A DNA stretch of 64,000 bases from Paraburkholderia sabiae. GTDB taxonomy: Bacteria; Pseudomonadota; Gammaproteobacteria; Burkholderiales; Burkholderiaceae. Positions within the stretch are counted from its first letter, which is position 1. Every line of letters begins with the position of its first letter. The translations under genes were made by a program, and so were the position numbers. The notes under the pieces were generated by a model. It made no database searches. It worked only from the letters and a program-made list of their open reading frames with translations, and was not told the origin of the DNA. Below are positions 45,841-52,956 of the stretch, piece by piece. The stretch lies in contig NZ_CP125295.1 in assembly GCF_030412785.1 (NCBI RefSeq), positions 1,860,001 through 1,924,000 on the forward strand, read 5' to 3'.

Positions 45841-46827
45841 ATGTCGAAGAATGGTTTCGACAGAACCTGGGCCAGTTTCGCGAGCTTCACACTCGCCTTG
45901 ATGTTGGGCGCCTGCGCGCATGTCGGCGAGCAGGAAGCGAAGAACAACGACGCGGCATCGACCGCGCAGACGGCAACGGACGCGGCGTCAGCAGCGCCCG
46001 CGCCGCAGATGGTCGCGCAGCCGGTGCCGCCCGTGATCTACAAGGTGCGCCGCGGCGATTCGCTGGTTCGCATCGCGCGCAGTCATAACGTGACGGTCAA
46101 GCAGATCGTCGCGTGGAATCATCTGAAGCCGTCCGCGCGGCTGCATATCGGACAGCCGCTGAAGGTGTCGTCGCCGGATGCAGTGAAGATGGTCGCCGTG
46201 CCTGCTGCTCCATCTGCGGGCCAGGCGACCGGTAAGGCGTCGAATGGTGTCGCGGCGGTAGCCAGCGGTGCGTCGAATCCGGCGGTGAGCAGTGGGGCGG
46301 GTAACGCTACGAACGCCACGAGCGCCACGAGCGCTACGAACGCCCAGAATGCCACGCCGAACACGATGACCGCCACTGCGCCCGCAACAGGCGCGCCCGC
46401 GCCGAGCGCCGCCGAAGCGCGCGAAGTGAACGCCGAAGTGGCGCGTCACGCGAAAGGCGTGGCGCTGATCTGGCCGGCGCAGGGCAATGTCGTCGGCGGG
46501 TTTCAGCCTGGCGAAACGCGCGGCATCGAAATCGGCGGCAAGGCGGGCGATCCGATCCGCGCGGCCGCCGACGGCAAGGTCATGTACGCCGGCACCGGTC
46601 TGAACGAGTACGGCAGCCTGATCATCGTCCAGCACAACAAGGACTTTCTGACGGCCTACGCGCACAACCGCAAGCTGCTGGTGAAGACGGGCGACATCGT
46701 GCGCAAGGGGCAGCAGATCGCCGAGATGGGTAACGAGAACAACTCGCGCGTGTCGGTGCTGTTCGAACTGCGTCACGACGGCAAGCCGATCGATCCGATG
46801 CCGTATCTGCCGCATCAGCGCGGATAA
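45841..46827 (+). CDS. NlpD-like lipoprotein with LysM and degenerate LytM domain
   Basis: This is a 328-residue envelope protein. The signal ends with lipobox MLGAC, so Cys near 24 is lipidated. A LysM domain, YKVRRGDSLVRIARSHNVTV, starts near residue 63. A disordered Ala/Asn/Thr-rich linker follows (about 150-185). The C-terminal M23/LytM domain runs from LIWPAQGNVVGGFQ to the end. The catalytic metal ligands are gone: the H-x-G-x-D site reads TRGIEIGG and the H-L-H site reads VSVLFEL. This is the NlpD/EnvC pattern, where the domain activates cell-wall amidases during cell separation. It is not next to rpoS here, so it is likely a paralogue. Confidence 0.88.
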   Translation: MSKNGFDRTWASFASFTLALMLGACAHVGEQEAKNNDAASTAQTATDAASAAPAPQMVAQPVPPVIYKVRRGDSLVRIARSHNVTVKQIVAWNHLKPSARLHIGQPLKVSSPDAVKMVAVPAAPSAGQATGKASNGVAAVASGASNPAVSSGAGNATNATSATSATNAQNATPNTMTATAPATGAPAPSAAEAREVNAEVARHAKGVALIWPAQGNVVGGFQPGETRGIEIGGKAGDPIRAAADGKVMYAGTGLNEYGSLIIVQHNKDFLTAYAHNRKLLVKTGDIVRKGQQIAEMGNENNSRVSVLFELRHDGKPIDPMPYLPHQRG

Positions 46828-46853
46828 CGCGCGCTTCACCTCGACGCTTCACG

Positions 46854-46890
46854 GAAAGGCTCTGGCAAATTCACTTCGCCGGAGCCTTTC
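46854..46890. terminator. Terminator between convergent NlpD-like and hydrolase genes
   Basis: A 12-bp stem with one G-T wobble is formed by GAAAGGCTCTGG (46854-46865) and CCGGAGCCTTTC (46879-46890), followed by TGTTT. Confidence 0.7.
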
Positions 46891-46900
46891 TGTTTGATGC

Positions 46901-47731
46901 TTACCCGAGCCAGCGCAACACCGCGGCGACGATGGCCTCGGGCGCGTCTTCCTGCATCAGATGCCCGGCGTTCGGCACCGGCTGGAAACGCGCGTCCGGA
47001 ATGACGCTCGCCAGTTGCCTGCCGCGTTCGATGGGAATCCACTCGTCGTCCTCGCCCCACAGAATCTGCGTGCGGCAACGCATGTGCGGATAGCGCGCTT
47101 CGACTTCATCCGTATAGCGCTGATCCATCTGCGCGATCTGACGGTAGAACGCGGGCTGACCGACCTCGCCGAGCCATGGCGCGACGTAAGGCGCGAGTTC
47201 GTCGTCGGCAATCGCCCTTGCAATCGAACCGCGAATGTATGCGTTGACGACGGCCTCATGAATATAAGCGGGCAGACCCGCAAAAGCCGCTGCATGCTCG
47301 CGCACATGCCGCACGAACGGCGATCCCCACGGAGCGACGGCGACGGGATCGATCAGCGTGAGGCTCGCATAATCGCAACCGTCGATCAGATGCGCGCGCA
47401 ACGCCGTCGCGCCGCCGAAGTCATGCGCCACGACATCGGGCAAATTCGCGGGCGTATTCAGCTTCCAGTGTTCGAGCAGGGCGGCGAGCAAGCCGTTCTG
47501 CACACCGAGCGACACATCCTGGCCATCGCGCCGTTCCGATTGGCCATAGCCGAGCAGGTCGTAGACATGGACCTTGCGGTCGCGCGCGAGATGCGGCGCG
47601 ATGCGATGCCAGACCCACGACGAAAACGGCGTGCCGTGAATCAGCACGACGGGCGGTCCATCGCCGAAGGTCCGATAACGAACCGTCTGATCGCGATACG
47701 TGAACTGCTGATCGAGCGTCCAGTGCGTCAT
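46901..47731 (-). CDS. Alpha/beta hydrolase with Asp nucleophile (dehalogenase/epoxide hydrolase-like)
   Basis: This is a 276-residue cytoplasmic hydrolase. The oxyanion motif is LIHGTPFSSWVW. The nucleophile elbow reads VAHDFGGATA, placing Asp104 where esterases have Ser. A late acid region, LWGEDDEWIP, and His in NAGHLMQEDAPE complete the triad. Asp nucleophiles mark haloalkane dehalogenases, haloacetate dehalogenases and epoxide hydrolases, but many family members with HDxGG have unknown substrates. It stands alone between convergent and same-strand neighbours, so context gives no substrate. Confidence 0.8.
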   Translation of the reverse strand: MTHWTLDQQFTYRDQTVRYRTFGDGPPVVLIHGTPFSSWVWHRIAPHLARDRKVHVYDLLGYGQSERRDGQDVSLGVQNGLLAALLEHWKLNTPANLPDVVAHDFGGATALRAHLIDGCDYASLTLIDPVAVAPWGSPFVRHVREHAAAFAGLPAYIHEAVVNAYIRGSIARAIADDELAPYVAPWLGEVGQPAFYRQIAQMDQRYTDEVEARYPHMRCRTQILWGEDDEWIPIERGRQLASVIPDARFQPVPNAGHLMQEDAPEAIVAAVLRWLG

Positions 47732-47798
47732 GCGTATTCAACTCCCGATGCAGATTTGCACCTTGAATAACGACTCAAATGCGAAACAAAGAAGCCGA

Positions 47799-48206
47799 TT
47801 AATCGCCGGATTCGATCGACTTCAAAATCGGCGCGACTTGTCCGTGCGCGTGCAATATCGCGGGACTGTGCTGCAAAATTTGCCGGTAATGCGGCAGGAA
47901 AATATTGCCTGGTAAATTCTCGGAGAAAAGTCCCGCGACGGATTCAACCGCCGCCACGCGATCAGCACTCGTCACTTCTTTATCGTCGAGAATCTCATCG
48001 ACATTTGCGATTACCGTCGACAACGGATTCAGCCAGCGAAACCCCGTGCCGTTGATCAGCACCTGCAGGAAGGCGGCCGGGGTGACGGGGCCGAACTCCT
48101 TCTCATACAATGCGCGCTCGTGATCGAGTATGGCCTTATGCAGCACAAGTAGGGGCTTGCGAATGGCGCTGAGAAACTGAACGGCGCGTTCGTCGGTGAT
48201 GTTCAT
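47799..48206 (-). CDS. Conserved hypothetical protein
   Basis: This is a 135-residue soluble, largely helical protein with no signal peptide. Recognisable blocks are IRKPLLVLHKAILDHERALYE, FLQVLINGTGFRWLNPLSTV and IANVDEILDD, which I recall from unannotated proteobacterial proteins. The start at 48206 has GGGAG 8 nt upstream; an ATG 24 nt earlier is weaker. It lies 67 nt upstream of the hydrolase gene on the same strand. I do not recognise a function. Confidence 0.65.
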   Translation of the reverse strand: MNITDERAVQFLSAIRKPLLVLHKAILDHERALYEKEFGPVTPAAFLQVLINGTGFRWLNPLSTVIANVDEILDDKEVTSADRVAAVESVAGLFSENLPGNIFLPHYRQILQHSPAILHAHGQVAPILKSIESGD

Positions 48207-48546
48207 CGTTTGACTCCCGAAGCATTTCAATTGAAGCAGGGCGAAACCGGTATTTGAACCGCATTTTGACGTAAGGCAATGGAAGAATGCGTAGGCGAAT
48301 GAAGCATTCGATCAACCGCCCAGAGCCCATGCGAAAGAGCAAGCGCAAAAAAATCGCTCGTCGTCCGCTTTCCACATCCGCAACAATGCCGGTTGCCTTT
48401 TTATCGCCACCTGAACGATGCTATGCTGGCGACGCCCATTGTGACGGTTCGCTCAACAAATCAGTCTGTCGAAGTAACGGTGTTCGATACTGGTTTACCA
48501 GTGCCATGCCGGTCAACCATACGCGCACGTAATCAACCTCTCGGAC
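48207..48546. other. 340-bp region upstream of the cellulose operon
   Basis: This divergent gap should contain the bcs promoter. The only clear structure is the palindrome at 48489-48502. No strong ribosome-binding site precedes bcsD. Small frames here are not convincing. Confidence 0.5.
48489..48502. promoter_or_regulatory. Palindrome upstream of bcsD
   Basis: ACTGG-TTTA-CCAGT is a perfect 5-bp inverted repeat with a 4-nt centre, 45 bp before the bcsD start. It could be an operator or a 5'-UTR hairpin. No known regulator box was matched. Confidence 0.35.
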
Positions 48547-49011
48547 ATGCAAGACGAACACACGGCAACCCTGCTCGACTATTACACGCGACATCAGACG
48601 TCCGTGCAATGGCGCGGCTTTCTCAGCGCGCTCGCCGAAGAGTTCGAGACACAGCTTGATCCGTCGCAACTACGCATACTGATGGCGCGCATCGGCGCAC
48701 GTTTTGCCGCAAGGTATCCTGCCGGCGATTGCACGACGCTCGACGACCTCGCTTCCTTTCTCAACGCCGTCTGGTCGGAACTCGACTGGGGCTTCGTGCG
48801 TCTTGTCGAACGGGACGATTATCTTTCCATCGAGCATGCCTGCGCACCGCTTGCCGTATTCGGCGAACGGGCGGCGGCGTGGGCGTCGGCTTTTCTCGAA
48901 GGCGCGTATCAGCACTGGCTGAATGAACTGGGCGCGGGCTCGCTGGCGTTGCAGGAATATCAAAGCGCGAACGCTCATTCGTACGAGTTCAGACTGTTGA
49001 AGTCGCCTTGA
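48547..49011 (+). CDS. bcsD: Cellulose biosynthesis protein BcsD
   Basis: This is a 154-residue protein of the CBP_BcsD family. In Komagataeibacter, BcsD forms a periplasmic or cytoplasmic octamer that helps align glucan chains into ordered fibrils. Features seen are LLDYYTRHQTSVQWRGFLSAL at the start, LARRIGARFAARYP-like helical segment near 50-60, and WGFVRLVERDDYLSIEHACAPL in the core. No signal peptide. First gene of the bcs operon. No Shine-Dalgarno site is evident, but the ATG at 48547 matches the family start. Confidence 0.9.
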   Translation: MQDEHTATLLDYYTRHQTSVQWRGFLSALAEEFETQLDPSQLRILMARIGARFAARYPAGDCTTLDDLASFLNAVWSELDWGFVRLVERDDYLSIEHACAPLAVFGERAAAWASAFLEGAYQHWLNELGAGSLALQEYQSANAHSYEFRLLKSP

Positions 49012-49127
49012 CTGACGCGCACTAAACCTGGCGTCGGCGGCGACGTTAACCATATAGTGAAACAGCGGGCTCTGACGGAACACGCTGTTGTAGTGCAGGG
49101 ATGCGCAGGACAAGTAGAGGAAACATC

Positions 49128-49940
49128 ATGAGCGTTTCAGACGACGTCGGTAATCTGTTCCGGCGCTTCGGTGGCGACGCCGGGCAATATCAGGAAGTCG
49201 CGCGCGATGACGAAGCGAAGCAGGCAGCATTGCGCTGGCCTTTGCTGAACGCGCTCGATATCGCGCATGCCGGGCCGGTGCCGGATGCGGGGCGCCCCGT
49301 GACGGCGGCAGCGCCGGTCCATCGTGCGGAGTCGGCCGCTTCGTCGTCGGCGGCACAAAGTGAAGCGTCCGCCGCCGAGCCCGCCGCGCCGACGCGTTTG
49401 CCGCTGTTCGCCCGCGGTCATCGACATGCGACGATGCCGCCGCCCGTCGCGTCCGCACAGCCGGGCGCAAACCGCTTCAGCCCGCCGCCGACCGTTGCGC
49501 CTTCGCCGGAGCGCAACAGTGCTGCCGCCAACGCGCCGAGCATGTCGGCTGCGACGGCGGCTTCGTCTGCTGCGACGGCGGCTTCGTCTACTGCTACGGC
49601 GGTTGCGGCTCCGACGCCGGTCGTGCCACAACATGACGCACAAGCCATCCCGGCGCCCCCTTTTTTAAGTAAACGCCAAACGTTTGCTTCTTCCCCATTT
49701 AACAATCCGGTTCCGGAGAGCCCGCGCGCAGCGCCTTCGACGCCCGCACAGCAGCAGGGCGGCTCGATACTTTCGGGTCTGTTCGGAAGCAAGCCCGCCG
49801 CACAATCCACGGCATCCGCCGCCGCGCCGTCGAAAGATCTGTCGGCGCTGTTCGCGCGTCTGTCGGGCGCCCCGGCAGCGCCTGCCCGTTCACTGCGCGA
49901 CACCTTCCGTTCGCGCTACAAGGCGGATGGTGACGCATGA
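49128..49940 (+). CDS. bcsP: Cellulose biosynthesis protein BcsP (BcsR-like N-terminus)
   Basis: This is a 270-residue protein. Residues 1-45 (DDVGNLFRRFGGDAGQYQEV and LRWPLLNAL) match the BcsR/BcsP short domain that regulates cellulose synthase assembly. The rest is low-complexity Ala/Pro/Ser, including repeated AATAASS units near 142-160, with short conserved-looking islands SKRQTFASSPFNNPVPE and GSILSGLFGSKP and a terminal LSALFARLSGAP. The ATG at 49128 has AGAGGA. It overlaps bcsQ by 4 nt (ATGA). BcsP may scaffold BcsQ at the pole or membrane. Confidence 0.82.
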   Translation: MSVSDDVGNLFRRFGGDAGQYQEVARDDEAKQAALRWPLLNALDIAHAGPVPDAGRPVTAAAPVHRAESAASSSAAQSEASAAEPAAPTRLPLFARGHRHATMPPPVASAQPGANRFSPPPTVAPSPERNSAAANAPSMSAATAASSAATAASSTATAVAAPTPVVPQHDAQAIPAPPFLSKRQTFASSPFNNPVPESPRAAPSTPAQQQGGSILSGLFGSKPAAQSTASAAAPSKDLSALFARLSGAPAAPARSLRDTFRSRYKADGDA

Positions 49941-50725
49941 GAGTCGTCTCGGTTGTCTCTGCAAAAGGTGGCGTCGGTAAGACGACGCTCGCCGCGAATC
50001 TCGCGTCCGTGCTCGGCTCGAACGGTCGCCGTGTGATCGCCGTCGACTTCGATCCGCAGAACGCGCTGCGTCTGCACTTCGGCATTCCTATCGACAACTA
50101 CGACGGCGTCGCACGCGCGACATTGTCGGGCGCATCGTGGCGCACGGTGATGTTCGACGGTATCGACAGCATCACGGCCTTGCCGCACGGCGCGCTGAAC
50201 GAAGACGACCGGCGCGTGTTCGAGGCGCGGCTCGACAGCGATCCGTATCTGATCCGCGAATCGCTCGAATCGCTGGCGCTCGACGCCAACGACATCGTGC
50301 TGATCGACACGCCGCCTGGCGCGACCGTCTACACGCGCGCTGCCTTGCTGGCCGCCGACTTCGTGCTGAACGTCGTGATCGCCGATGCCGCGTCGTACGC
50401 GGCGATTCCGCAGATGGAGCGGTTGATCCAGACGTACGCGTTGCCGCGCCAAGATTTCATCGGTTACGGCTACGTGATCAATCAGGTCGACCAGAGCCGC
50501 AGTCTCACGAAAGACGTCGTGAAGGTTCTGCGCGATGCGCTCGCCGGTCATCTGTTCCCGGGCGTCATCCATCTCGATCAGGGCGTCAGCGAATCGCTCG
50601 CGTACGACACGACCGTGATTCACTACGACACGCACAGCCAGGCCGCCGCCGATCTGCGCGCGTGCGGCGAATGGCTGGGCGCATGCCTGAACGGTCAGGC
50701 CAGGTTGCCGAGGAACGTCGCATGA
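49937..50725 (+). CDS. bcsQ: Cellulose biosynthesis ATPase BcsQ (ParA/MinD family)
   Basis: This is a 262-residue cytoplasmic ATPase. The deviant Walker A is VSAKGGVGKTTLAANLAS (residues 6-23), Walker A' VIAVDFDPQNAL and Walker B VLIDTPPGA. BcsQ localises the cellulose machinery to the cell pole in enterobacteria and, with BcsR, stabilises the BcsAB complex. It overlaps both neighbours by 4 nt, so BcsP, BcsQ and BcsA are translationally coupled. Confidence 0.93.
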   Translation: MRVVSVVSAKGGVGKTTLAANLASVLGSNGRRVIAVDFDPQNALRLHFGIPIDNYDGVARATLSGASWRTVMFDGIDSITALPHGALNEDDRRVFEARLDSDPYLIRESLESLALDANDIVLIDTPPGATVYTRAALLAADFVLNVVIADAASYAAIPQMERLIQTYALPRQDFIGYGYVINQVDQSRSLTKDVVKVLRDALAGHLFPGVIHLDQGVSESLAYDTTVIHYDTHSQAAADLRACGEWLGACLNGQARLPRNVA

Positions 50726-52953
50726 GCACCGCGCCCGAAGACATCCTCGAAGCCGTCGACGCCGAGCCGCCACGTCGCTCGCGCTTCGACCGGCTCGCGT
50801 CGCATCTGATCGACGGACGCATTATCGGCAGCACGCCCGTCACAATCGTGCTGGTGCTGTTCGCGCTGGCGGCGCTGTTCTTCGTGTTCACGGTGCCGCT
50901 CGCGTTCGGCGAGCAACTGACGTTCGCGATCTGCTGCTTCGTCTGTGCGCTGCTGTTCCGGCGCGCGAAAGGCCATTACGCGACGCTCGTGATGATCATG
51001 CTGTCGGTGATCGCGACGGGCCGCTATATGTACTGGCGTCTGACGGAGACCACTTACTGGGAGCGTCCGCTCGACGCCGCGTGGGGTCTGCTGCTGGTGT
51101 CGGCGGAAGTCTATGCGGCGCTCGTGCTGATGCTCGGCTACTTCCAGACGGCCTGGCCGCTGCGGCGCAAGCCGTTGCCGCTGCCTGTCGACCGCAACGA
51201 CTGGCCGACCGTCGACATCTTCATTCCGACCTACAACGAGCCGCTCTCCGTCGTGAAGCCGACCGTCTACGCGGCGATCGCGCTCGACTATCCGAAAGAC
51301 AAGCTGTCCATTCACGTGCTCGACGACGGGCGCCGTCCCGAGTTCAAGGCGTTCTGCGAGGAAGTCGGCGTCGCGTGGACGATCCGCTCGCACAACCGTC
51401 ACGCGAAGGCGGGCAACATCAACGAAGCGCTGAAGATCACCGACGGCGAATACTTCGCGATCTTCGACTGCGATCACATTCCGACGCGCTCGTTTCTGCA
51501 AGTGGGACTCGGCTGGTTCCTGCGCGACAAGAAGCTGTCGATGCTGCAGACGCCGCACCATTTCTTTTCCGCCGATCCGTTCGAAAAGAATCTCGGCACG
51601 TTCCGCAAGGTGCCGAACGAGGGCGAGCTGTTCTACGGCCTTGTGCAGGACGGCAACGACCTGTGGAACGCAACGTTCTTCTGCGGCTCATGTGCGCTGC
51701 TGCGCCGTACGATGGTCGAAGAAATCGGCGGCATCGCCGTCGAGACCGTGACGGAAGACGCGCACACCGCGCTCAAGCTGCACCGCAAAGGCTACACAAC
51801 AGCGTATCTCGCGATTCCGCAAGCCGCGGGTCTCGCGACGGAAAGTCTCGGCGGACACATCGGCCAGCGCATCCGCTGGGCGCGCGGCATGACGCAGATT
51901 TTCCGGATCGACAATCCGCTGACGGGCGGCGGGCTCTCGTTCGGCCAGCGGCTTTGCTATCTGAACGCGATGATGCATTTCTTCTACGGCATCCCGCGTC
52001 TCGTGTTCCTGACGGCGCCGCTGTCGTTCCTGTTCTTCAACGCGCACATCATCCAGGCGGCGGCGGGCACGATCGCAATCTTCGCGCTGCCGCACATGTT
52101 CCACGCGAACATCACGAACTCGCGGATGCAGCAGAAGTTCCGCCACTCGTTCTGGTCCGAGGTCTACGAGTCGGTGCTCGCGTCGTACATCACGGCGCCG
52201 ACGCTGCTCGCGCTGATCAACCCGAAGCTCGGCAAGTTCAACGTGACAGCGAAGGGCGGCCGGATCGAAGAGCAGTATTTCGACTGGGCCATTTCGCGTC
52301 CGTATCTGATCCTGCTGGCGCTGAACCTGATCGGCTTTGTTGTCGGGTGCGTGCATATCGCGCTGCATGCCAGTTCGCACAGCGAAGTGCAGACGACCGT
52401 GCTGAACCTCGCATGGACGGGCTACAACATGTTGATTCTCGGCGCGAGCGTCGCGGCGGCGCGCGAGCAGCGCCAGGTGCGCTCCACGCACCGCGTCGCG
52501 ATGCGCATTCCGGCGTCGCTGCGCTTTTCGACGGGCCGCACGCTGACTTGCGAAACGGTCGACTACGCGGAAGGCGGCCTCGCGCTGCAACTGCCCGCCG
52601 CGATCCAGGTGCCGCTGCATGAGAAGGTCGTCGTGTCGCTGTTTCGCGGCCACGACGAGTTCGTGTTTCCCGCCGATGTCACCTATGCAGTGCCGGGCCG
52701 CGTCGGCCTGAAATTTGCTGCCATGACGCGCGAACAGGAACTCGACTTTGTGCAGAGCACGTTCGCGCGCGCCGACGCCTGGACCGGCTGGGCGGAAGGG
52801 CGCGAAGTGGACACGCCGCTCAAGAGTCTCTCGCATGTGATGCGCGTCGGCCTGGGCGGGATCGGCGGGCTGTTCGAACATCTGTACGCCGACCTGCGCA
52901 CGCTGCGCAGTCGACGCAAGGCCGCAGCAAACGACGCGAAGAACGGAAAATAA
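50722..52953 (+). CDS. bcsA: Cellulose synthase catalytic subunit BcsA
   Basis: This 743-residue inner-membrane GT2 synthase polymerises UDP-glucose to beta-1,4-glucan and translocates it. Helices flank the catalytic domain. The motifs are HVLDDG (about 200), IFDCDH (about 248), TVTEDAH (about 342) and GQRIRWARGMTQIFR (about 380). The C-terminal PilZ domain has R-x3-R as RSTHR near 586, while the second c-di-GMP motif reads DYAEGG instead of D/N-x-S-x-x-G. The start overlaps bcsQ by 4 nt; a longer open frame upstream is only the bcsQ shadow. Confidence 0.96.
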   Translation: MSTAPEDILEAVDAEPPRRSRFDRLASHLIDGRIIGSTPVTIVLVLFALAALFFVFTVPLAFGEQLTFAICCFVCALLFRRAKGHYATLVMIMLSVIATGRYMYWRLTETTYWERPLDAAWGLLLVSAEVYAALVLMLGYFQTAWPLRRKPLPLPVDRNDWPTVDIFIPTYNEPLSVVKPTVYAAIALDYPKDKLSIHVLDDGRRPEFKAFCEEVGVAWTIRSHNRHAKAGNINEALKITDGEYFAIFDCDHIPTRSFLQVGLGWFLRDKKLSMLQTPHHFFSADPFEKNLGTFRKVPNEGELFYGLVQDGNDLWNATFFCGSCALLRRTMVEEIGGIAVETVTEDAHTALKLHRKGYTTAYLAIPQAAGLATESLGGHIGQRIRWARGMTQIFRIDNPLTGGGLSFGQRLCYLNAMMHFFYGIPRLVFLTAPLSFLFFNAHIIQAAAGTIAIFALPHMFHANITNSRMQQKFRHSFWSEVYESVLASYITAPTLLALINPKLGKFNVTAKGGRIEEQYFDWAISRPYLILLALNLIGFVVGCVHIALHASSHSEVQTTVLNLAWTGYNMLILGASVAAAREQRQVRSTHRVAMRIPASLRFSTGRTLTCETVDYAEGGLALQLPAAIQVPLHEKVVVSLFRGHDEFVFPADVTYAVPGRVGLKFAAMTREQELDFVQSTFARADAWTGWAEGREVDTPLKSLSHVMRVGLGGIGGLFEHLYADLRTLRSRRKAAANDAKNGK

Positions 52954-52956
52954 ACG

